Source: CAWEWH01 sp963812775 (GTDB taxonomy: Bacteria > Pseudomonadota > Alphaproteobacteria > Rhizobiales > Beijerinckiaceae). Taken from it: a stretch of DNA of 64,000 bases. The stretch is taken from positions 682,001 through 746,000 of the forward strand of contig CAWEWH010000007.1 of NCBI GenBank assembly GCA_963812775.1. The letters are read 5' to 3'. Below the pieces are notes generated by a model. That model did not search any database and had not been told where the DNA came from. It saw only the letters and a program-made list of their open reading frames with translations. The first letter of the stretch is position 1, and each line of letters starts with the position of its first letter. The position numbers and the translations under genes are program-made. Below are positions 20,164 through 28,306 of the stretch, piece by piece.

Positions 20164-21218
20164 TCAACCGTCGGCCAGGACCTGGTAGCGCTCGGCGATC
20201 GCCGAGAGCTGGCCCCAGGTCGTGTCGTCGATCTCGATGCCGTTGGCCATGCGCTCGGCCCGGGCAAGCGCGCTCGGGCTCGCCGGCCACCAGCACCGGC
20301 AGGTCCGGGTCGGCCGGCTTCGCCGATTTCACCCAGGCAACCATGGCGTCGATGTCGGCCATCATGCTGTCGCGCGGGGAAAGCCGGGCGGGGTCGATGA
20401 CGATGCTCAGCATGCCGTTGATGATGCCGCGCTCGGGCGGCGTCATCGACGTCACGCTTGGCGAGCCGACGATGGCGCCGGCCAGCAGTTCGCACACCAG
20501 CGCGAGGCCAGAGCCCTTGTGCTCGCCGAACGGCAGCACGACGCCGCGCGGTTCGCTGTACATGACGGACGGGTCGGTGGTGGGCCCGCCCGCGTGATCG
20601 AGCAGCGCGCCCTCCAGCATCGGCTTGCCGGCATTGTGCGCGACGCGCACCTTTCCCATGCGCCACGCGGCTGGTGGCGAAATCGAGGAGGATCGGCGGG
20701 TTGTTGGCGGTGCCCGGGATGGCGATGCAGACCGGATTGGTCAGGAACCTGCCCTCGCGTCCGCGGAAAGGCGCCACCGGCGGCGGACCCGACGCGACGT
20801 TGACGAAGTGCAGCGCCACCATGCCGGCCCGCGCTGCGATCTCGCCATAGGTGCCGACGCGGCCGATATGGTGCGCGTTGCGCAAGCCGTTCACCGCGAC
20901 GCCATGCTGCCGCGCCGCCTCGATCGCCCATTCGACCGCCTGGCGGGCGACCACCTGGCCGTAGCCGGCGCGTGCATCCCACACCGAGATCGTGCCGCGT
21001 GTCCGACACGATCTCCGGCGTCTGGTTGACCTTCAGCGTGCCGGCCTCGATGTCGCGCATATAGGCGACCAGCATGCCGACGCCGTGGCTGTCGTGGCCC
21101 GCGCAGGTTCGCCTCGACCAGATGCTCGGCAACGCTCGTGGCCTCGGCCGGCCGAGCTGCCGCCGGCCGCGACGATGCGGTTGGCAAGTGCGCGCAGCTT
21201 GGCGTGGTCGATGATCAC
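20164..21218 (-). pseudogene. Ldh family oxidoreductase (malate/L-lactate/ureidoglycolate dehydrogenase type), frameshifted
   Basis: Read on the minus strand from GTG 21218 (VIIDHAKLRALANRIVAAGG) to VLADG at 20164. Family segments are VEANLRGHDSHGVGMLVAYM, AIEAARQHGVAVNGLRNAHH, IGRVGTYGEIAARAGMVALHF, APFRGREGRFLTNPV and VVLPFGEHKGSGLALVCELLAG. HDSHG and HIGR belong to the NAD(P)-dependent 2-hydroxyacid dehydrogenase family PF02615. The pieces occupy three frames, with shifts near 21150, 21105, 21000, 20663 and 20265. The length, about 350 codons, is standard. The substrate cannot be assigned. No partner gene is adjacent. Confidence 0.78.
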
Positions 21219-21320
21219 GTCTCGCCCTCGATGAGGGCTGAGTAGAGCACAAGTCCGAAGCGGTGGGAGTACCGACCCACCTTGGCCTAGCAGGCGCATG
21301 GCCGCCGGCCGAGCGCCGCC

Positions 21321-21488
21321 GGCCTGGCGGCGTTGGCGTCCTGCTACGTCGACGTCGCGTCCCTGCCGTGGACACCCACCCGCTTCAAGGGCGTCGATAT
21401 GAAGGTGCTCATGGAGGACAAGGAGACCGGCTTGACGACCTCGCTCGTCAGATTTGCGCCCGGCGCCACGCTGCCGGATCATGAGCAC
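21321..21488 (+). pseudogene. Partial duplicate of the cupin gene at 22179-22567
   Basis: These 168 bases match 22217-22384 with about nine mismatches by eye and no visible gaps. They encode LAALASCYVDVASLPWTPTR through TLPDHEHA in one frame. After DHEH the similarity stops and unrelated sequence follows, so the metal-binding cupin core is lost. No start codon in that frame is shared with the intact copy. Confidence 0.7.
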
Positions 21489-21617
21489 GCTACGTCGACG
21501 ACATGCCGCAGCAGCGGCGGCGCGAGATCATACGTAGGCTCGGCACAGCGCCCTACGGGATAACGCGCCTTGACCACTTCCGCGCCGATCGTAGACGGCC
21601 GCGGTCGCGCGCCGAGG

Positions 21618-21944
21618 CTAATAGTAGTAGCGCCGGCGTCGCCAGTATCTGCGGTACACCCGCCTGTAGTACCTGCGCCGGTACCGCCTGTAAGGACGGC
21701 GGTAGTAACGCCGATAGTAGCGGCGATAGCGCCGGCGATAGCGGCGGCGATAGTACTGAGCATACTCGGTCCTGACCTCGTCGCGGTCCTCTGGACGGAG
21801 CGCGGCGGCTTCAGCGCCATCGGGGTCAGGGCCAATCGGTGACTCGAGCGGCCGCGCGTGCACCGGCGTCGCATCGGCCGCAGCAAGACCGGCGGAAGCC
21901 GCGAGCCCGCCTGCCAACCAGAGCAGGAATGTGCGTCTTTGCAT
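21618..21944 (-). CDS. Secreted protein with Arg/Tyr repeat tail
   Basis: The gene encodes 108 residues. GGGAGGAG lies 7 nt before ATG 21944. The N-terminus (MQRRTFLLWLAGGLAASAGL) is a signal peptide with a double Arg. The last 45 residues are almost entirely Arg and Tyr in RRYYRR-type repeats, giving a very basic aromatic tail. Such tails might bind nucleic acid, membrane or a polyanionic surface polymer; this is inference. It sits between the two cupin copies, so it may have arrived in the rearrangement that split the duplicate. Confidence 0.62.
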   Translation of the reverse strand: MQRRTFLLWLAGGLAASAGLAAADATPVHARPLESPIGPDPDGAEAAALRPEDRDEVRTEYAQYYRRRYRRRYRRYYRRYYRRPYRRYRRRYYRRVYRRYWRRRRYYY

Positions 21945-22178
21945 GGGGACACTCCTCCCTTGCAACGGAGGAGCATTCTAACCCCCGTGCTCGCGCGTGC
22001 CAACCGTTCCTTCGAGAAGCGTTAGGCCGCAGGATCGACCGAATTTCTGAGGCGATTGGGCTCCTTTGAACGGGGCACGATTGGTTTCGGCCCAATTCGT
22101 CGCCAAGATAGAGCACCGCGGCTGGACGTTGTCGGGTCGGTCTTCGCGTGCTCTAAATTGCGCCAGGAGGATCATGCC

Positions 22179-22567
22179 ATGGCCATGTCCACACCGGATG
22201 CCAGGAGAATCACGAGGGCCTGGCGGCGTTAGCGTCCCGCTACGTCAACGTCGCGTCTCTGCCGTGGATGCCCACCCGTTTCAAGGGCGTCGATATGAAG
22301 GTGCTCATGGAGGACAAGGAGACCGGCTTGTCGACCTCGCTCGTCAGATTTGCACCCGGCGCCACGCTGCCGGATCATGAGCACGTGGATCTGGAGCAGA
22401 CCTTCGTGCTCGAAGGATCGCTGGAAGACCACGAAGGCATCGCAACCGCGGGCAACTATGTGTGGCGCCCCGCCGGCAGCCGTCACGACGCGCATGCACC
22501 CAACGGTTGTCTGACCCTCTCGTTCTTCCTGAAGCCCAACAAGTTCTTCGACGCCGGAGCAAGTTGA
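22179..22567 (+). pseudogene. Cupin domain protein, one frameshift near the start
   Basis: AGGAGG at 22165-22170 precedes candidate starts at ATG 22179 and ATG 22185 (MSTPDA). One base is missing near 22199, after which the frame reads QENHEGLAALASRYVNVASL to the TGA at 22567. The cupin core is complete: VRFAPGATLPDHEHVDLEQT is the first metal-binding motif with two His and a Glu, and AGNYVWRPAGSRHDAHAPNG is the second. Small single-domain cupins of this type include ChrR-like anti-sigma and dioxygenase relatives. If translated from the internal ATG 22268 it would still contain the whole metal site. Confidence 0.7.
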
Positions 22568-22721
22568 AGATCGCGAATCTTTTCGGCCTGATCGAGAGCC
22601 TCTGGACCCGGCGGCAATGTGACCGGTGTTGCTCAGCCGGTTGTGGCGCTCGACGGCAAGCGGCAGGCGGCATGGCGTGACCCTGTGCGCCGGGCGACCT
22701 CTTCACGTGTAACGGGCATCG

Positions 22722-23696
22722 CTACTCGATCACTTCATCGGCGCGGACCAACAATCCGGTTGGGAGTTGCAAATTCAGCTCCCTGGCTGCTCGAACGTTC
22801 AGGGCGAGAAGGAAACGAGTAGGCTGCTGGATTGGCAATTCGCCAGGACGCGCGCCGTTGAAGATGCGAGCAACGTAGTCGGCGGTGAGTCGCCTTAAGG
22901 CCACCAAATCGGCACCATAACCGATGACGCATCCCTGCCGTGCCATGTAGTCCCACTCGCAAATCGTCACCATCTTGTGCTGCATTGCGAGTTCGGAAAG
23001 CCTTGGCGCTTCACGGCCGAAGAAGGTCGTTGCCATCACCAGCACACCCTGAGCGCCCGCAGCCTTGAAGGCATCAAATGCCGCCAAGTAGTCGGCAGGT
23101 CCGTGCACGGTATGAGTTCTTGAGTGAGACACCGCGCTTGGCCGCGACCTCGGCGAGAAGGTCCGCGCGTTCCTGCTCAAGCGTCGGCGCTGCCAAAAAG
23201 CCCAAGACTCGTGCCTCGGGTATCGCCTCGCTCAAGAGTTCCAGGCGTTTGGCGTCTGTCTCGATTCCCTGAAAGTAGATGCCCGTGACCCGCCGCCAGG
23301 CCGCGCCAAGCTGTTCGCGAAGCCGGCCTTTACCGGGTCGTCGCCTGCGAAGGACAGCACAACAGGCGTGTTAGATGACACGTCGAGCATTGCGCGAGCA
23401 GCGCGTGATCCCACGGCGATCACGACATCGACTCGCTCCTGTTGGAGCTTCTGCGCGAGTTGCGGGAGTCTTTCCTAGGTCGCCTTCGGCAGCCAAGGAT
23501 ATGAGTTCGAGGTTTTGTCCCTCTACGAAACCCTGCGCCGCAAGAGCCTCGATGGCCGTCTTTCGCACCGAGCCGGGAAGACCAGCCTCGGCAGGCCCCG
23601 GTGTCAAGTAACCGAGGCGCCACTGCTCTCCTGCGCAAGCGCCGGCAACGCAGTTGCTACCGAAATCCATGCCAGTAGGGTCAGGGGTTTGATCAC
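22722..23696 (-). pseudogene. ABC transporter substrate-binding protein (ABC_sub_bind), frameshifted
   Basis: GTG 23696 has GGAGG just upstream and opens a signal peptide (VIKPLTLLAWISVATALPALA). One base later in phase, QWRLGYLTPGP begins the mature domain. AIEALAAQGFVEGQNLELIS, VIAVGSRAARAMLDVSSNTP, VVLSFAGDDPVKAGFANSLA, RPGG and the closing RADEVIE are family signatures. Shifts fall near 23625, 23465, 23420, 23290 and 23110. The reconstructed length, 324 codons, is normal. No importer genes are nearby. Confidence 0.75.
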
Positions 23697-23832
23697 GTGA
23701 CCTCCAACGCCATCCTATTCGCGGGCGCTCAAGGCACACAACCGGCAGTGCCGCCGGCCGTGTGCGCTACCGCACATAATCAAAGCGCTATCGGATCCAC
23801 ATTGAGGGCACCCACAGAGAGGGGAGGCCCCC

Positions 23833-23964
23833 GTGACCCCGACCGCCGAGGATAGAGACTTCGCGCAAGTCACCCACAATCACTTGGTCTGGCCCGCCTT
23901 AATCGTTGCTGCCTTCCTCGCGACGAACGTGGCCTCAGTGGTGATCTCACTCTTCTCGTTGTGA
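23833..23964 (+). CDS. Small single-pass membrane protein, 43 residues
   Basis: GGGGAGG lies 5 nt before GTG 23833. The peptide has a polar head (TPTAEDRDFAQVTHNHLVW), then one hydrophobic helix (PALIVAAFLATNVASVVISL) ending three residues later at TGA. Start, ribosome site and a membrane helix of the right length make it a plausible real gene despite its size. No family is recognised. It lies in the gap before the island boundary. Confidence 0.45.
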   Translation: MTPTAEDRDFAQVTHNHLVWPALIVAAFLATNVASVVISLFSL

Positions 23965-24142
23965 CTTAGGCCCCCCGGCGGCCCCCCGGCCGACTGTTCG
24001 CCCCTCCGCTGTTCCCCGCCGCCGTCTCATGCGCTCGCTGCATCTCGGCCAACTCAATGCGCTTTCGTCCCGGCCACTGCGGGGTTGAGTAGAGCACGGG
24101 CCAGAAGTTGTGAAAGCGTTCACGGGTTGTCGGCGACTGGGC

Positions 24143-24535
24143 TCAGCCGCCGGACGTGTTGACCCCGAAGACGATCAGAATGACCGCCGCTGCCATGAGC
24201 ATCCAGCCAGGATGACGGCCGCGCGTCGCCCAAAGGTTGCCGAGAGCGGCCAGCACGTAGAGGCTGCCGACGAAGAGGCCGGTCGCCAGCCTTGCGTCCC
24301 CCTTGAGCCAGATTGCTGCAGCCACCAAGGCGAGGCCGCCGAGAAACCAAGTGACCGTGCTGAAATGCAGGAGCAGCGGCACGATCCTTCTGATCGTACC
24401 GGAGACGCGCTTCTCAGCGCCAAAGGCTTCCTCAATCGGCCTGACCATGAGCCGCTGGACGAGGATGCCGTGACCCGCCGCCACGCAACATCCGATGATG
24501 CCGGCCGTCCCCAAGGCAGCGTCTTGCCAATTCAT
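24143..24535 (-). CDS. Four-helix membrane protein, uncharacterised
   Basis: The 130-residue product starts at ATG 24535. Four hydrophobic segments are visible: AALGTAGIIGCCVAAGHG, RIVPLLLHFSTVTWFLGGLA, LATGLFVGSLYVLAALGNLW and GWMLMAAAVILIVFG. A short charged loop (EEAFGAEKRVSGTIRR) separates the first two. The pattern fits small inner-membrane proteins of unknown function in rhizobia. Its start lies 14 nt from the tRNA-derived direct repeat at 24549, so it is the last backbone gene before the island. Confidence 0.7.
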   Translation of the reverse strand: MNWQDAALGTAGIIGCCVAAGHGILVQRLMVRPIEEAFGAEKRVSGTIRRIVPLLLHFSTVTWFLGGLALVAAAIWLKGDARLATGLFVGSLYVLAALGNLWATRGRHPGWMLMAAAVILIVFGVNTSGG

Positions 24536-24548
24536 GCCGTGATTCACG

Positions 24549-24588
24549 TGGTGAGCGCGTCGGGGCTCGAACCCGAGACCTGCTGATT
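24549..24588 (-). repeat. tRNA-Lys 3'-end fragment, putative attachment site
   Basis: These 40 bases repeat positions 39245-39284 of the intact tRNA-Lys gene in the same orientation. The first 33 are identical, one differs (G for A) and the last 6 are identical. They cover the CCA end, the 3' acceptor strand, the T arm and the variable loop up to the anticodon arm. Sequence beyond this is unrelated to a tRNA, so it is a fragment and not a gene. Confidence 0.75.
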
Positions 24589-24627
24589 GTCTTCCAGTTG
24601 CAACATCATATCGAGGCCGAAGTCTCA

Positions 24628-24869
24628 ATGCTTGAAAATACAAAGCGAAATCACTTGTGGCAGCCCGGTCAGTTGGGCAACCCAAGCGGCAAGCCGAAGG
24701 CGCTCGGCATCGGACTACGTTGGCCATTGCGGCCTTGCTGGAAGGCGAGGCCGAAGCCATTGGCCGGAAAACCATTGAGAAGGCCAAGGAAGGCGACACA
24801 AAGAACAGCAAGGTCGCGGGGTGCCAACGTGCCTTTGCGCACGGCGGCACACCGCCGGCGGGTCCATAA
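24628..24869 (+). pseudogene. DUF5681-like protein remnant, frameshifted
   Basis: ATG 24628 encodes MLENTKRNHLWQPGQLGNPS followed by GKPKA, the typical start of DUF5681 (QPGQSGNPxGRPKG), a family often found beside phage terminases. A shift near 24710 moves the next family segment (TLAIAALLEGEAEAIGRKTI) to another frame. The C-terminus after KEGDTK does not resemble the family. It lies 40 nt inside the island edge. Confidence 0.55.
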
Positions 24870-24919
24870 GGCGACATCAGCGACGGCAACCCGCCCCGCT
24901 CAAATCTCGGAGACATCCC

Positions 24920-25135
24920 GTGAAGACCATCATTCTCGCTCTCGCGACGGTTGCCGCTCTCGCCACTTCGGCTCAGGCCGGTGGCTATGGCCACAGCTAC
25001 GGCTACAACAGCTACGGCTATTCGAACTACGGCTACTCGTACAACTACTACCGCCCCACCTACCGCACGTACACGTACTCTTACGAATATCAGCCGTCCT
25101 ACAGCTACGGCTACTCGAACAGCTACGGCTACTAA
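24920..25135 (+). CDS. Small secreted Tyr/Ser/Gly repeat protein
   Basis: GTG 24920 encodes 71 residues. The first 20 (VKTIILALATVAALATSAQA) are a clean signal peptide. The rest is built from GYSNYGYSYNYY- and SYGYSNSYGY-type units with almost no charged residues. Low-complexity Tyr-rich chains can be adhesive or form fibres, but nothing here proves it. CGGAGA lies 7 nt upstream of the start, and a strong terminator follows 33 nt after the stop. Confidence 0.65.
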   Translation: MKTIILALATVAALATSAQAGGYGHSYGYNSYGYSNYGYSYNYYRPTYRTYTYSYEYQPSYSYGYSNSYGY

Positions 25136-25167
25136 GCCAATCCGGAATGTCTTCTTGACTTCGACTT

Positions 25168-25197
25168 CGGCCGCCCTCGAGGCGGCCGATTTCGTTT
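25168..25197 (+). terminator. Rho-independent terminator of the Tyr-rich secreted protein gene
   Basis: CGGCCGCC (25168-25175) pairs perfectly with GGCGGCCG (25181-25188) across a 5-nt loop and is followed by ATTTCGTTT. Confidence 0.65.
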
Positions 25198-25248
25198 GTG
25201 TTGTGTCCATGTCTTTGCTGTCAGGGGGAGTTCGCCGCCGGACGACGC

Positions 25249-25383
25249 TCAGATCAGGTACTCGTGGACGGCGAAGGATGCGAGGAACAGCGCAAGCAGG
25301 GCGATGATGCCTAGCAGCAGCATCGTTAGCCCACGTTGGTCATCGCGCTCCGGACGCGGCTTAGGATCGGTTGGCATTGGCAT
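25249..25383 (-). CDS. Small single-pass membrane protein, 44 residues
   Basis: ATG 25383 encodes a polar N-terminus (MPMPTDPKPRPERDDQRG) and one hydrophobic helix (TMLLLGIIALLALFLASFAV) ending HEYLI and TGA. The ribosome site is weak. Its shape is shared with the short membrane proteins at 23833, 30349 and 30768. No family is recognised. Confidence 0.4.
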   Translation of the reverse strand: MPMPTDPKPRPERDDQRGLTMLLLGIIALLALFLASFAVHEYLI

Positions 25384-25547
25384 CACGTGAACCGTCTCAC
25401 GGCGCCCTAACGCTACGCCCTCCGCAACGTTCCACCGGAGACGTTGCTCGCTTCATCTCGAATCCCGTCGCCAGCTGGTCAATTCGATACAGACGGGGTC
25501 GGCGGCCGAACGCAGAAAGCTGTTCCAAGCGACAAGGGAGAAGAACA

Positions 25548-25874
25548 ATGACGCCTGCCGCCTTCGTCAGCACGATAGGTGTACTTACTTTGGGTCTCGC
25601 TGTCGGCACATCCGCCATGGCGCAGCAGGCCCCAGATCCAAGCCGGCAAATTCGCGTAGAAGGTGCGCCCGACGCCATAAGGGGGGAGCCTGAACAGGGC
25701 AAGGTCGAGAAAGTGATTCCCGAGCAGGGGGCCGTCGTTCAGCAGGCCGCGCCGCAGGATGGCGCTGGGCAGCCGATTGGACAGGTATTGAAGCAGTCGG
25801 ATGCCGAAATCGTCGTGAAGGATCGACCACCTCGTGAGCAGCCTGCTGCGCCGCCACGCTACCCGCGGTACTAA
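25548..25874 (+). CDS. Secreted Gln/Pro/Glu-rich hypothetical protein
   Basis: AAGGGAG lies 7 nt before ATG 25548. The 108-residue product has a signal peptide (FVSTIGVLTLGLAVGTSAMA). The mature part is probably unstructured: PDPSRQIRVEGAPDAIRGEP, KVEKVIPEQGAVVQQ, DAEIVVKDRPPREQ and a PPRYPRY end. It has no cysteines and no recognised domain. A periplasmic location is inferred. Confidence 0.6.
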   Translation: MTPAAFVSTIGVLTLGLAVGTSAMAQQAPDPSRQIRVEGAPDAIRGEPEQGKVEKVIPEQGAVVQQAAPQDGAGQPIGQVLKQSDAEIVVKDRPPREQPAAPPRYPRY

Positions 25875-26233
25875 CCAGCCGGGGCCGACGGGCCGCTTCT
25901 TGACTAGGGTCGGAAGGCGCGGCGCGTAGGGAAGGGGCGGGCATACAACCAGGTACGTCCAGGCGTCGCAAATTTATGGCGAGTGGAGGGTAGCGTGGGA
26001 GAAGCACCTTCACCCAGTGTCTCCCCCAATCTACCCGGTGATTGTGCCCAGTGTTTTTAGGCCCCTCCGCGCGTATCTGGGAGGCTCATCTTCGGGCGGC
26101 TGTAGGTGGGCGGCGGCTTGTTGCCGCCTGCAGCATGATTACTTCAAGGTTTCTCCGAACGATCGTCACAAAACTGACTCATGAATTTTGTTTTCGTCTG
26201 CGCAATCTCGGCAATGAATGGAGCGCCTGCTCG
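25875..26233. other. Intergenic region, no gene seen
   Basis: About 360 bases separate the secreted protein gene from the DUF6894-like gene. Longer frames on the minus strand here are shadows without a ribosome site, and their composition follows the opposite frame. The 26130-26200 part is AT-rich and is the likeliest promoter region for the next gene. Confidence 0.35.
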
Positions 26234-26461
26234 ATGACCCGATTTTTCTTTCACGTAACAGACAACGTGACGCTGCCAGACAAGGTTGGTGTTGAGCTGC
26301 CTACCGTTGGCGAAGCCAAGCGCCACGCAGATCGAATAGAGGTCGCGGTTCGTCTCCGCATGCCGGGCGATGCTGCGCCCGTGACGGTCGAGATCACGGA
26401 CGAAACCGGCGCCCTTGTTCCAAGGCAGCCGGTTGCCTTCTTGTGGGGTCAAGCGTCTTGA
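26234..26461 (+). CDS. DUF6894-like small protein
   Basis: ATG 26234 encodes 75 residues. MTRFFFHVTDNVTLPDKVGV followed by ELPTVGEAKRHADRIEVAVR matches the pattern of DUF6894 (RYFFHxxDG...DxEGxEL...AxxEA), common in Rhizobiales and usually cytoplasmic with unknown function. The C-terminal half forms short strands (APVTVEITDETGALV). It stands alone on this strand, 230 nt before the next small gene. Confidence 0.6.
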   Translation: MTRFFFHVTDNVTLPDKVGVELPTVGEAKRHADRIEVAVRLRMPGDAAPVTVEITDETGALVPRQPVAFLWGQAS

Positions 26462-26690
26462 ACCCACCGACCTCATTCTTGTGCTGACGGACAGCGCTAC
26501 GAGCGCGGCAACAGTTGTGGCTTTCATCAGCGTGTTGGCGGCCCGGTCATGCATGGGCGCTTCGCCTCCCGAAGCGCTTGTCGCATGGGGCGGTTGGAGC
26601 TGCTAGCCGAGCGGCGCGGCTGAACGATTTTCCATTTCTCTCAGGAACATGCTCCATCTGAGCCAATTGGAACTCATGTGGAGCCGCGTC

Positions 26691-26876
26691 ATGAACAGCG
26701 ACGAGATGCGTGAACTAGCGAAGCAGTACAGGGCCAAGGCCGAAGCCGTCAGCGATGCCCGGGCCAAAGCCACGCTGACTGAGACGGCCGAGATTTGGGA
26801 GACGCTGGCTGAGCGGCACGACACGGTGGGCCCACTCAGCTTGATCTGGCTAGACCGAGAGACGAAGGAAAAATGA
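26691..26876 (+). CDS. Small helical protein, paralog of the 27904 and 33930 genes
   Basis: GTGGAG lies 8 nt before ATG 26691. The 61-residue product is MNSDEMRELAKQYRAKAEAV followed by ARAKATLTETAEIWETLAER. The layout (MxxLxxxARxYRxxA, a short gap, then LLxxAxxWExLA) is shared with the products at 27904 and 33930. It probably forms a helical hairpin. The function is unknown. Confidence 0.6.
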   Translation: MNSDEMRELAKQYRAKAEAVSDARAKATLTETAEIWETLAERHDTVGPLSLIWLDRETKEK

Positions 26877-26928
26877 CGGTCGGGGCTTCATTTCACACTC
26901 GTGCCCATTGAAAAATGTTAGCCTCGTT

Positions 26929-26986
26929 CCATCGTCGGCAAGGCTATCGGGCGCTGACGACTGAGAGACGCTTCAGCGCTCCCGCC
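26929..26986 (+). repeat. Leader repeat, copy 1
   Basis: CCATCGTCGGCAAGGC and then CTGAGAGACGCTTCAGCGCT match 27298-27356 and lie at a similar distance before a start codon. CTGA/TCAG can form a short hairpin. Confidence 0.5.
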
Positions 26987-27004
26987 AGTAAGGCAGGGGG
27001 CGCC

Positions 27005-27205
27005 GTGGGCGACAACCAAGAAAAGCCGGACAATTCTACTGAACCCGAGGCGACGCCATCGAAGCGGCTCGCCGACCTCCTCAAACAAATACGCAGCGAC
27101 AACGACAAGCGCGACCGCGAGGCCGCCGAAAAGCGCCGGAAACCGCCCAAGACGCAGCCACCTAGCCGCCAGTGGGATTCCCAGGATGATTGCCGGTTGT
27201 CTTAA
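27005..27205 (+). CDS. Small charged protein, paralog of the 34241 gene
   Basis: GTG 27005 encodes 66 residues. TPSKRLADLLKQIRSDNDKR followed by DREAAEKRRK is close to TPSERLANLFKQIVRENDHR followed by DREKAKRE in the product of 34241. It is highly charged, probably one long helix, with no Cys and no signal peptide. AGGGGG lies about 5 nt upstream. The leader repeat at 26929 precedes it. Confidence 0.55.
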   Translation: MGDNQEKPDNSTEPEATPSKRLADLLKQIRSDNDKRDREAAEKRRKPPKTQPPSRQWDSQDDCRLS

Positions 27206-27297
27206 ATTTCAAAACGGCACGGCGAAGACATCGAGCGTACTTTGTGCCTCTTGAGTAAGCGTCTCATTGTTTTTGCGCCCGTCACGGTTACGCTAGG

Positions 27298-27356
27298 CCA
27301 TCGCCGGCAACGCCTCCTAGGCGCCGGCGGCTGAGAGAAGCTTCAGCGCTCGCGCC
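27298..27356 (+). repeat. Leader repeat, copy 2
   Basis: CCATCGCCGGCAACGC and CTGAGAGAAGCTTCAGCGCT match copy 1 with few differences. The hairpin CTGA/TCAG is kept. It lies 25 nt before the next start. Confidence 0.5.
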
Positions 27357-27380
27357 TGCATGGCAACGGGAGCGAACACC

Positions 27381-27701
27381 ATGCCCGACCAGACTTCGCC
27401 TACACACATGCTATTTTTGCGGATCGTCGCGGCCGTCAACCAGACCGGGCCAATGACGACCGCCCAGTTGGGCGAGGTGTTAGACGTATCGCCCGCCATC
27501 GTCGCTCAATGCATCGCGCTCCACATCTACTTGGAGCGCAAGCGGGTCGCTGAAATGCCGATCCCGCCGCCGGTAGACTACTGGGTGCCAAAGCCAACCG
27601 ACGCGATCAGCCGCGAGCTGCTTGAACCAAGGCACGCGGGCGAAATGTCCACGGTGGAGGCGGCTCTAAAACAGGCGCTTAGCAGCGAGCATCTCAACTA
27701 G
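27381..27701 (+). CDS. Hypothetical protein with possible helix-turn-helix segment
   Basis: ATG 27381 is chosen because GGGAG lies 8 nt upstream, whereas the in-frame ATG 27360 has none. The product is 106 residues. Residues 25-58 (MTTAQLGEVLDVSPAIVAQC then IALHIYLERKR) resemble a winged-helix recognition region, but the match is weak. A proline-rich loop (MPIPPPVDYWVPKPTD) and a C-terminal helix follow. It ends in a TAGGCGCCAGCGG stop-codon motif. No function is assigned. Confidence 0.55.
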   Translation: MPDQTSPTHMLFLRIVAAVNQTGPMTTAQLGEVLDVSPAIVAQCIALHIYLERKRVAEMPIPPPVDYWVPKPTDAISRELLEPRHAGEMSTVEAALKQALSSEHLN

Positions 27702-27903
27702 GCGCCAGCGGTCCGGCGGCGCCGCTTGGCTAGCTTGACGGGACGGGGGTGAGCCGGCGCAATCACGGAAGGGCGCTAGCGCCCGAGGGCCCAACACTGA
27801 GCGAGGTGTTCTGTATTGCTCAGCCAAGAGGTTCGGCAAATAGCACAAGCCTACGGGCGGGGCTGAGTGGGGCTGCGAAAGGGTCCCATGCGTCCGGGCC
27901 GTG

Positions 27904-28089
27904 ATGCTGAGGCATGCCCGAGAGTGCCGCCAGTGGGCTGGCACGCCTCGGACAGAACAGGCCAAGGCAGAGTTCCTGAAGGCCGCCGACACATGGGACC
28001 TGCTCGCCAGTGAGCCTGACCCTGGCGAGACGCCGCGCGACGGTGTTGTCGCCAACTTTGCATGCAACGCCAATAGCGACTGCGAATAG
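27904..28089 (+). CDS. Small helical protein (LRHARECRQWAG family)
   Basis: The 61-residue product (MLRHARECRQWAGTPRTEQA then KAEFLKAADTWDLLASEPDP) is about 70% identical by eye over its first 40 residues to the product of 33930. In that copy the start is MRRED upstream in frame; here the equivalent bases are out of frame, so translation must begin at GTG 27901 or ATG 27904. The gene ends at a TAGCCGCCAGCGA motif. The function is unknown. Confidence 0.5.
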   Translation: MLRHARECRQWAGTPRTEQAKAEFLKAADTWDLLASEPDPGETPRDGVVANFACNANSDCE

Positions 28090-28102
28090 CCGCCAGCGAC
28101 GA

Positions 28103-28306
28103 CTAGGCGCTGAACTTGAAATTGTCGGCCGGCTGAATATCCAAAGCCTTGATCGCCTTCGCGATGGCTTCCTGTTCGTCGCGGGCTTCGACTGAACCCA
28201 TGAATGCCGGCTTGGCCCTCAACAGAAGCTCGTGGCGGCATCGTCCCGGCGCAGTCTCGCAGCGTTCGTGCGACGCGGTTGACCGTCGGGGACGGCGTTT
28301 CGACAT
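28103..28306 (-). CDS. Small protein of the GSVEA..AIKALDI family
   Basis: ATG 28306 gives 67 residues. The C-terminal 45 (LLLRAKPAFMGSVEARDEQE then AIAKAIKALDI) match a widespread rhizobial small-protein pattern (W-V-x-RAK-x-LG-x-VEA-xDE-xAI-xxAI). The same pattern is in the C-terminal half of the product of 29881. The basic N-terminus (SKRRPRRSTAS) is atypical and may be an over-extension. The function is unknown. Confidence 0.5.
   Translation of the reverse strand: MSKRRPRRSTASHERCETAPGRCRHELLLRAKPAFMGSVEARDEQEAIAKAIKALDIQPADNFKFSA

Noticed and set aside
27666..28241. Minus-strand frame resembling one at 33686-34165
   Set aside because: The similarity exists because both are antisense to the paralogous LRHAREC-family genes on the plus strand.
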